Source: JAKLKS01 sp964370855 (GTDB lineage Bacteria; Planctomycetota; JAJSAM01; JAKLKS01). Taken from it: DNA of 7,118 bases. The stretch is from assembly GCA_964370855.1 (NCBI GenBank), contig CAYJMF010000177.1:1-7118 (forward strand). Reading direction: 5' to 3'. Of the stretch, positions 1 through 5,884 are shown piece after piece (positions within the stretch are counted from its first letter, which is position 1; each line of letters opens with the position of its first letter). The notes below the pieces were generated by a model, which saw only the letters and a program-made list of their open reading frames with translations, did no database searches and was not told where the DNA came from. The translations under genes were made by a program, and so were the position numbers.

Positions 1-1359
1 GTCGTCTCCGGCCTGCCGGAGCTGGCGCAGCCGGCCCGCGTCGAGCTCTGCGACGACGGCGTCGACAACGACGGCAACGGCGCCGCGGACTGCGACGACG
101 ACGCCTGCGCCACCCACCCCTCCTGCGACCAGGGCGGCGTCTCCGTCGACGAGTTCACCACCGCGCCCCCGATCCCCGACGCCCCCTCGGGGCCCCTCGA
201 GTTCACGCCCGCCGTGGCGAAGGCCGTGGAGAACGGGCTCGAGTACCTGAGGAGGACGCAGCGCCCCGACGGGGCCTGGGAGTGCAACGTCGGGTTCAAG
301 GTCAACCTCACCTACCAGGTCACCGCCAACAACGTCCGCCACCCCGGCGTGACGGCGCTGGCGGGCACCGCCTTCCTCGCCGGGGGCCACCTCCCGGGGC
401 GCGGCGTCTACGGCAACGTCCTCCTCCGGGCCGTGGACTACTTCGTCGGGACGAAGGGCCTCCCCGCCGAGGTCCTCCTCGAGGGGGAACCCGCCGATGC
501 CGCCGGCGTCGTGGACGAGAAGGGGTTCATCGCCGAGAACGACACCCGCATGTACAGCCACGCCTTCGCGACCCTCTTCCTCGCGGAGGTCTACGGCTCG
601 AGCCTCGACCGCGCCCGCAACGACCTCGTGAGGGCGAAGCTCGACCGCGCCGTCCAGTTCATCCTCCGCGCCCAGAACGAGCAGGGGGGATGGCGGTACG
701 AGGCCAACGCCGTGGACTCCGACATGTCCGTCACCGTCTGCCAGGTCATGGCGCTGCGGGCCGCGCGCAACAAGGGGGTCCGCGTCCCCCAGAAGGCCAT
801 CGACGCCGCAACCCGCTACGTCCTCGAGTCGGCCATCACCCGCGGCACCCGCTCCTGGGGCTTCGGCGACGGCGACATGAGGCGGGGCGCCTTCAAGTAC
901 CAGTACCGCGAGCGCAACCCCATCGGCACCCGCGCCTCCCTGGCCCTCACCGGCGCCGCCATGACGACGCTTTTCGGCACCGGCCTCTACGACGACCAGG
1001 CCATCCTCTCCTGGGCCCGGGACCACGGCATGGAGCGCTACGCGGCGGGCGGCGAGAAGCCCCCCACCATCCGGGAGATGGCCCAGTACATCCTCGACGA
1101 GTACGACGGCCACACCCGCGCCTACCCCCGCCACTACTTCTGGTTCTACGGCCACTACTATGCCTGCCAGGCCATGTACATCGCCGGCGGCTCCGCGTGG
1201 GAGTCCTACTATCCCCTCGTGCGCGAGCACCTCCTCCGCAACCAGGACTCCGACGGGTCCTGGGACGTCAACCAGGTGGGCCGCACCTTCGGCACCGCCG
1301 CGGCCTGCGTGATCCTCCAGGTCCCCCTCCGGTTCCTCCCCGTCCTCGACCAGAGGTAG
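1..1359 (+). CDS. Prenyltransferase/squalene-oxidase-repeat protein, 5' partial
   Basis: The frame is open from base 1 to the TAG at 1357-1359 (452 residues seen), so the true start lies left of the window; the GTG at 214 is internal. Residues 17-42 form a Cys/Asp-rich segment (C17, C31, C36, C42 around DDGVDNDGNG), a motif found in exported proteins and probably metal-binding. From about residue 72 the protein is a helical repeat barrel with three QW-type motifs of identical spacing Q-x3-G-x-W: QRPDGAW (87-93), QNEQGGW (225-231) and QDSDGSW (415-421). Aromatic-rich YFWFYGHYYACQAMY precedes the last. Squalene-hopene cyclases carry a catalytic DxDD; the nearest match here is DSDM (239-242), so cyclase activity is doubtful. 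By family, such proteins are alpha/alpha-barrel folds often of unknown role. Export is inferred from the Cys motif only. It ends five bases before the sigma-factor gene, suggesting co-transcription. Confidence 0.85.
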   Translation, partial: VVSGLPELAQPARVELCDDGVDNDGNGAADCDDDACATHPSCDQGGVSVDEFTTAPPIPDAPSGPLEFTPAVAKAVENGLEYLRRTQRPDGAWECNVGFKVNLTYQVTANNVRHPGVTALAGTAFLAGGHLPGRGVYGNVLLRAVDYFVGTKGLPAEVLLEGEPADAAGVVDEKGFIAENDTRMYSHAFATLFLAEVYGSSLDRARNDLVRAKLDRAVQFILRAQNEQGGWRYEANAVDSDMSVTVCQVMALRAARNKGVRVPQKAIDAATRYVLESAITRGTRSWGFGDGDMRRGAFKYQYRERNPIGTRASLALTGAAMTTLFGTGLYDDQAILSWARDHGMERYAAGGEKPPTIREMAQYILDEYDGHTRAYPRHYFWFYGHYYACQAMYIAGGSAWESYYPLVREHLLRNQDSDGSWDVNQVGRTFGTAAACVILQVPLRFLPVLDQR

Positions 1360-1364
1360 CGGGA

Positions 1365-2045
1365 TTGGGGAGGAGTGAACCGGCCCGCGCCCGGGCTGTT
1401 CCACGGAGGGATGGAGGCGATGCCCCCGCCGACGGTCCCGCGGACCGCCCCTGGTCCCCCGGGGCCCCCCCCGACCGCGACCAGTCCCTCATGCTCCGCG
1501 CGCGGGAGGGGGACGCGGACGCCTTCTCGCAGCTCTACGACCGCTGGTCGGGGCCGATCCTGCGCTGGTTCTTCCACTCCTGCCACGACCGGGAGGCGGC
1601 GGAGGACCTCATGCAGGAGACCTTCCTGCGCGTCTGGCGCGCCGCGCCCCGCTACGAGGTCCGCGCCCGCTTCTCCACCTTCCTGTTCCAGGTGGCGCGG
1701 AACCTCTGGATCAACGAGCGGGCCAAGGTGCTGCGCCGCCCCCTCAAGGTCAGCCTCGACGTCCCCAGGGACGGCGAGGACGACGGCCCCACCCGCGCCG
1801 ACGACCTCGACTCCGGCGTCCCCCTCCCCCCGGAGGAGGTCGTCCGCGCCGAGACCGGCCGCCGCATCCGCGAAGCCGTGGAGGGGCTCTCGGAGAAGCT
1901 CCGGGAGGTCTTCGTCCTCGCCGGCTTCCAGGAGATGCCCTACCGCGAGGTCGCCGAGGTCCTCGGCATCCCGGAGGGCACCGTGAAGTCCCGCATGTGG
2001 GCGGCGGTCCGCCAGCTGCGCACCGCCCTGGAGGAGACGCGGTGA
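1365..2045 (+). CDS. ECF-family RNA polymerase sigma-70 factor
   Basis: Directs RNA polymerase to a dedicated promoter set. Counting from the in-frame ATG at 1491, region 2 spans about residues 11-78 (FSQLYDRW, AEDLMQETFLRVW for core binding, FSTFLFQVARNLWINERAK for -10 recognition) and region 4 about 123-180, with the helix-turn-helix YREVAEVLGIPEGTVKSRMW. An acidic linker separates them and region 3 is absent, as in ECF factors. The conserved block already begins upstream of ATG 1491 (DRDQSLMLRAREGD), so I use the in-frame TTG at 1365 with AGAGG at 1352-1356; this gives 226 residues. Alternatively the real start is ATG 1411 or 1420 behind GGAGGG (1405-1410), which needs one missing base in the homopolymer tract 1456-1472. 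It overlaps the anti-sigma gene by four bases, implying translational coupling. Function is secure; the N-terminus is not. Confidence 0.9.
   Translation: MGRSEPARARAVPRRDGGDAPADGPADRPWSPGAPPDRDQSLMLRAREGDADAFSQLYDRWSGPILRWFFHSCHDREAAEDLMQETFLRVWRAAPRYEVRARFSTFLFQVARNLWINERAKVLRRPLKVSLDVPRDGEDDGPTRADDLDSGVPLPPEEVVRAETGRRIREAVEGLSEKLREVFVLAGFQEMPYREVAEVLGIPEGTVKSRMWAAVRQLRTALEETR
1405..1410 (+). promoter_or_regulatory. Candidate ribosome binding site GGAGGG, out of frame with the sigma factor
   Basis: This strong purine-rich site lies nine bases before ATG 1420 and directly abuts ATG 1411. Both ATGs are in frame 1, whereas the sigma-factor body is in frame 3. High G+C at third codon positions also begins about here, while codons 1365-1410 in frame 3 show many A/T third positions. 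Together these suggest that translation really starts here and that one base is missing from the nearby C/G run. The alternative is a chance match. Confidence 0.4.
2030..2035 (+). promoter_or_regulatory. Ribosome binding site GGAGGA for the anti-sigma gene
   Basis: GGAGGA inside the last codons of the sigma-factor gene lies six bases before GTG 2042. This selects 2042 over the in-frame ATG at 1997, which would create a longer overlap and add 15 residues before the zinc-finger head. Confidence 0.7.
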
Positions 2046-3289
2046 GCGGCCCCTGCGAGGATCGCGGCGCCGACCTCTTCCTCCTCGCGAGGGACGGGGC
2101 GGCGGCGGTGGCCGATCTCGAGGACCACGTCGCCGCCTGCGAGGGCTGCCGGGGCGAGGTGGACCGCCTCCGCGGCCTCGCCGGGGCGCTGCCCGACGCC
2201 ACGGGACGCCTCCGGCCCCGGCCCTCCACCAAGACCGACCTCATGAAGGAGATCGAGGCGGTGCTCGCGGCGGAAGCGGCCGTCGAAACGGCGGCCCCGC
2301 CGCGCCGCGGGCCCCTCCTCCCCCGCTGGATCCCCATGGCGGCCCTGGCGGCCTGCCTCCTCGTCACCGTCCTCGTCCTCACCCGCGACGGCGCCGCGCC
2401 CCCCTCCGTCACCGTCGGGGGAGGCTCCGTGGAGGTCCGCCCCCTCTTCGGCGGGACCGCCCTGGAGGGGCTCACCCCCGCGGGGCTCGGGGCGGGATCG
2501 GAGCTGTCGGCCCGGGACACGGCCTCCGTCCGCCTCGGCGCCCCCTTCGACGCGGAGGTCGTCCTCGGGAAGGGGGCGGTCCTCCGCCTGCCCCGGGAGG
2601 ACGGCGCCGACCGCTCCCTCCTCCTCTCCGCGGGTGCGGGCTGGTTCGCCCCTTCGGGAGCGGGGCCCCTCTCCGTCCGGGCCGGCGGGGCGAGGGTCTC
2701 CGGGAAGGCCTCCTTCGCCGTGGAGCTCCGCGCCGCGGGCCTCGTCACCGTCATCGTAGAGTCCGGGGGGTGCACCGTCGCCGCCGCCGGCGCGGATATC
2801 GCAGCCCGGGGCCCCTGCCGCGTGGAGGTCGAGCCGGGGAAGGCCCCCGGGCCGCCGGTCCCCGCGGAGGCTTCCGACGCCTCGGCCTGGTTCTCCTACC
2901 CGGTGCTGACGTTGTCGAAGGAGGAGACCGGCCCCGGCGAAAGGCCGGGCCTCGTCCTCACCCTGCGGCCCTCGGTGCCGCGGCCCCTCCCCATCGCCCC
3001 CTGGGACCGGTTCGACCCCCTCTTCTCCCTGCGGTTCACCCACCGGGAGCGGGGGCTCAGCGAGGTGACCGTGGGGCCCCGGCTCCTGCGGCGGCGCGCC
3101 CCGCTCCCCGGGGGGGACGGCTCCTTCCTCCTCGGGCCCGACCGGGAGTACCGGCTCCACCTCGGCCTCGGCCCCGTGGAGCTCGCACCGGGCACCTACT
3201 CCGTGGAGGCGGTCTACGCCGCCAACCGATCCGGGGGCCCGTGGCGCGGGACCCGGGCGTCCAATGCGGTAGAACTGGTGATCGAGTAG
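2042..3289 (+). CDS. Membrane anti-sigma factor: zinc-finger head, TM helix, FecR-like outer domain
   Basis: The 415-residue product is probably the inhibitor and signal receiver for the sigma factor just upstream. The cytoplasmic head carries C5, H29, C33 and C36 in the HxxxCxxC pattern (HVAACEGC) of zinc-associated anti-sigma domains. Residues 97-114 are a hydrophobic TM helix preceded by a basic stretch (PPRRG). Residues 124-268 match the FecR pattern: a series of beta strands including SVRLG, RVSGKASFAVEL and LVTVIVESGGCTV. Residues 284-415 form a further beta-rich domain ending GTYSVEAVYAANRSGG...SNAVELVIE, like Ig-type folds; I do not recognise its family. C244 and C259 could form an external disulfide. 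GTG 2042 overlaps the sigma stop as GTGA, typical of coupled sigma/anti-sigma pairs. A head-TM-FecR order supports signalling across the membrane; the signal is unknown. Confidence 0.85.
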   Translation: MSGPCEDRGADLFLLARDGAAAVADLEDHVAACEGCRGEVDRLRGLAGALPDATGRLRPRPSTKTDLMKEIEAVLAAEAAVETAAPPRRGPLLPRWIPMAALAACLLVTVLVLTRDGAAPPSVTVGGGSVEVRPLFGGTALEGLTPAGLGAGSELSARDTASVRLGAPFDAEVVLGKGAVLRLPREDGADRSLLLSAGAGWFAPSGAGPLSVRAGGARVSGKASFAVELRAAGLVTVIVESGGCTVAAAGADIAARGPCRVEVEPGKAPGPPVPAEASDASAWFSYPVLTLSKEETGPGERPGLVLTLRPSVPRPLPIAPWDRFDPLFSLRFTHRERGLSEVTVGPRLLRRRAPLPGGDGSFLLGPDREYRLHLGLGPVELAPGTYSVEAVYAANRSGGPWRGTRASNAVELVIE

Positions 3290-3403
3290 CCCCCGGATAC
3301 CGAACCCGGGGGGCCGAATCCGCGGGAACGGATCTCCCCGTCGAAGCCTGAACCCCGGGAGCCGGAGCCCGTAGGATCGGGACTGGACAAGAGGAGAAGC
3401 GCG
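3290..3403 (+). other. 114-bp intergenic interval, no recognised signal
   Basis: This is the largest spacer in the window and is visibly less G+C-biased than the genes. No convincing -35/-10 pair, riboswitch or intrinsic terminator is visible: the only inverted repeat (ATCCG/CGGAT, about 3318-3333) has a five-base stem and no T tract. The anti-sigma frame continues without a stop through the interval into the next gene, but contains no ATG, GTG or TTG in that frame. It could host an internal promoter for the two downstream genes. Confidence 0.4.
3392..3396 (+). promoter_or_regulatory. Ribosome binding site AGGAG indicating a CTG start
   Basis: AGGAG lies seven bases before CTG 3404, the ideal spacing, whereas the first standard start in frame (GTG 3452) has only CTCCGCCGCCGC before it. 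This site decides the start of the large membrane protein gene in favour of 3404. Confidence 0.55.
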
Positions 3404-4884
3404 CTGGACCTGAGCCCCCTCCGCCCGGCCATCCACGGACTCCGCCGCCGCGTGCGGGGACTCTACCTCCTCCACGGCGCCGGCCGCGCCGCCGCCGTCC
3501 TCGCGGGCCTGCTGATCCTCTCCTTCGTCATCGACTGGTTCCTGCGGCCGCCGCTGGGGGTCCGGGTCGTGCACGGGCTCCTCTCCCTCGCGGCCTTCGG
3601 CTGGGCGCTCCACGCCTTCCTCGTCCGGCCGCTGCGGCGCCCCCTCTCCGACGAGGAGGTCGCCCTGGCCGTGGAAGCGCGCGTGCCCTCCCTGCAGGAC
3701 CGCCTCGTCGGGGCGCTCCAGTGGGAGAGGATCCTCGCCGACCCCGACTGCGGGGAGTCCCGCGCCTTCATGGAGGCCTCCGCCGCGGAGGCCGCCGTGG
3801 CCGTCCGGGCGGTCCGGGCCGGGGACCTCACGGACCCCCGCTCCGCGCGGCGCTCCCTCCTCCTAGGCGGCTCCGTCGCCGGCGCGCTCCTCCTCGGGGC
3901 CGCCCTCTCCGGCGACGCCGCCGCCACGTGGATCCGGCGGAGCCTCCTCCTCCTCGACGAGCCGTGGCCCCGCCGCACCACCCTGGTCGTCCTCGGCTTC
4001 GACCCCGACCGCCCCCACGTCACCACCATCGGCGAGGACCTCCCCGTGCAGGTCCGGGTCGAGGGGGTCGTCCCCGAGGGGGGGCCCGACGAGGGGGTGG
4101 TGCTCCACTACCGCACCCTCGAGGAGGGGGAGCGCCGCGTGGAGCGGGACGCCCGCCCCATGCTCCAGTCCGCCGAGGATCCGCGCTCCTTCGGCTTCGT
4201 CTTCCACGAGATCCCCGCCTCCTTCCGGTTCTGGGTCACCGGCGGGGACGACGACGACGGGGAGCCGGTCTACACCGTGCGCGCCCTGGTGCCGCCGGCC
4301 ATGGAGGACGTCGTCGCCGACCTCGCCTTCCCCCCGGAGACGGGCATGCCCCCGGAGCGCCGCACGGAGGGAGACCTCGAGGTCCCCGCCGGCACCGCGG
4401 TCTCCATGACCGTGCGGGCGACGGTGCCCCTCGGGAGCGCGGCCCTCGTGCACCCCGAGGGGGCCGCGGAACGGCCGCTGGCCGTGGAGGCCGACGGCCG
4501 CACGGTCCGGTTCACGGCCGTGGTGACGGAGTCCGCGGACTGGCGCCTCGACATGGTGGCGGCGGACGGCGCCCGCTCCGTGCCCGCCCGCAACACCCGC
4601 CGCTTCACCGCCCTCCCCGACCCCCGCCCCGACGTCCGCCTCCTCCACCCCACGTCGCGCCTCTGGTGCGTCGCCGACGGGCGCGTCCCCGTGAAGGTCC
4701 GGGCCACGGACAACTACAGCCTCGCCCGCGTCTCCCTGGAGGTGGTGCCCGGCCGCGGCCGGGAGCCCTTGGAGGTCCCCCTCCTCGCGGCGGCCCCCCC
4801 GGCGGGGGGGGGGGCGCCGGCCCCGGGGGGGGGGGTCGGCGGCTACCCGCGCCGAGCCCCCACCCCCCGCACCCCCCCCCGGGG
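3404..4884 (+). CDS. Large membrane-anchored protein, N-terminal part (DUF4175-like architecture)
   Basis: This is the first half of a gene interrupted by the assembly gap; the second half continues at 4895-5853 in another frame. Numbered from CTG 3404, a basic N-terminus (LSPLRPAIHGLRRRVR) precedes TM helices at about 26-47, 53-74 and 152-170. Between TM2 and TM3 is a helical segment beginning SDEEVALAVEARVPSLQDRLVGALQ. The outer part is beta-rich: about 193-238, 296-350 (FPPETGMPPE, LEVPAGTAVSMTVRA) and a last Ig-like unit with ATDNYSLARVSLEV (414-427), cut by the homopolymer block. The order 'two TMs, SxEEVA helix, TM, Ig-like strands, coiled coil' resembles DUF4175-type proteins of planctomycetes; I recognise the architecture, not a precise function. 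No catalytic motif is visible. Standard gene callers would start at GTG 3452. Residues after about 460 (APAPGGGVGGYP and on) come from unreliable sequence. Confidence 0.75.
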
Positions 4885-4974
4885 NNNNNNNNNNGCCGGG
4901 GGGGGGGGGGGGCCCGGGGGGCGCCCCCCCCCGGCGGGGCCCCCCGGGGGGGGGGGGGGGGGGCCCCGGCCCGG
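4791..4974. repeat. G/C homopolymer low-complexity block around the gap
   Basis: About 174 known bases here are almost only G and C, with runs of 11 G (4804-4814), 11 G (4825-4835), 15 G (4898-4912) and 18 G (4946-4963), plus long C runs. It lies exactly where an Ig-like strand pair should continue, and codon structure seen on both sides is lost. The most economical reading is poor base calling and mis-assembly at contig ends rather than a natural repeat. Predicted residues from this block should not be trusted. Confidence 0.8.
4885..4894. other. Assembly gap of ten N
   Basis: Ten N bases join two contig ends. A round ten is usually a placeholder, so the true distance is unknown. The reading frame before the gap (codons starting at positions 2 mod 3) and after it (1 mod 3) differ, which is a consequence of the arbitrary length and should not be read as a biological frameshift. 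Confidence 0.95.
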
Positions 4975-5853
4975 GTGCGGGAGATCGCCGTCTACCGGCT
5001 CCTCGACCTCACCGCCGTCTCCCCGCCGGAGGGGGAGAAGGGGGTCGCCCCGGAGGACGAGATCCTCATCAGGGGCGTCGCCTCGGACAACGCCGGGGCG
5101 GTGGCGTCCACGGACCAGGTGGCGCTGCAGATCACCGACGCCGGCGAGATCCTCCGCCGCCTCACGCAACGCCAGTCCCGCATCCGGGAGGACCTCGAGG
5201 CCCTGCGCCGGCACGTGGAGGAGGCCCGGGAGGCGGCGCTGCGCGCCAGGGACGCCCTGGCCGCGGGGCCCCTCTCCCCCGCCGACCGCGCCTCCATCCA
5301 CGGGCCCGCGGGCCTCGCCGCCCGCTCCGTCCGGGAGTCCGCCGCCCTCGCCGACGCCCTCGGGGACGTGCTCCTCACCTACGGCCTCAACCGCCTCGTG
5401 GAGAACCGGGTCGCCACGGAGCGCCTCGTCTCCGTCATGGACGACTGGCTCCGGGAGGACCGCGAGGATCCATCCGTGGTCTTCAAGCCGGGCCTCTGGC
5501 GGCGCCTCGCCGCGGCCCACGAATCCCGCGAGATCGACGACCGGGGGATCCTCGGATCCCTCCTCCAGGCCACGGGCCTCTCCGACCGCCTCTCCACGGG
5601 TCCCGCGACGGCGCTCCGGACCGCCATGGAGTCCTTGTCAGGGTCCACGGCCGCCGACGCGGACCCCGCCGCCGCCGCGGCGGCGGCCGTGAAGTCCGCC
5701 GACGAGGCCCTCGTCCTCGTGAAGGAGATCGGCCTCCACCTCCAGCAGTGGGAGACGATGCACGAGATACTGGAGGCCGTGCGCGCCATCCAGGACCAGC
5801 AGGAGGGGATCACCCGCGGACTGCGCGGCGGTTCCCCGCCCGGCCCCCGCTGA
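4895..5853 (+). CDS. Large membrane-anchored protein, C-terminal part (coiled coil)
   Basis: This is the second half of the gene begun at 3404, in a different frame because of the gap. Reliable coding starts at 4975 (VREIAVYRLLDLTA) and runs 292 residues to TGA 5851-5853. The first about 40 residues complete the interrupted Ig-like unit: a strand, a PEDEILIRGVASDNAG strand/loop (about 26-41), then a change to helix. From about residue 47 the chain is helical and heptad-like, starting DAGEILRRLTQRQSRIREDLEALRRHVEEA, with helices continuing to the end. The tail EILEAVRAIQDQQEGITRGLR contains a Q-rich turn echoed in the next gene. No TM segment follows, so with three upstream TMs the helical arm is expected outside the membrane, facing the periplasm; topology is inferred. 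An Ala run (about 229-237) precedes the last helix. The following gene begins 31 bases later, in the same operon. Confidence 0.75.
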
Positions 5854-5872
5854 GGGGGACGGAAGGGACTCG

Positions 5873-5879
5873 AAGGAGG
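5873..5879 (+). promoter_or_regulatory. Ribosome binding site AAGGAGG
   Basis: Near-perfect Shine-Dalgarno sequence five bases before GTG 5885. It favours 5885 over the second in-frame GTG at 5894. Confidence 0.75.
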
Positions 5880-5884
5880 CGAAG

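Noticed and set aside
282..1364. Upstream extension of the sigma-factor frame through the barrel-protein gene
   Set aside because: The translation is Arg/Pro/Gly low-complexity and overlaps a clear gene in another frame; sigma homology begins only at about 1473.
1383..1396. Short hairpin GCCCG-CGCC-CGGGC as a possible terminator between barrel protein and sigma factor
   Set aside because: The stem is only five pairs and no T tract follows; such matches are expected by chance in DNA this rich in G and C.
1940..3613. Long minus-strand open frame (557 codons) opposite the anti-sigma gene
   Set aside because: It is opposite a well-supported plus-strand gene, its product is Gly/Arg/Pro/Glu-rich without any domain, and stop codons are rare on every frame at this G+C content.
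4804..4963. G-runs as G-quadruplex or programmed frameshift site
   Set aside because: The runs surround a placeholder N gap and look like sequencing failure. No biological claim can be based on these bases until they are resequenced.
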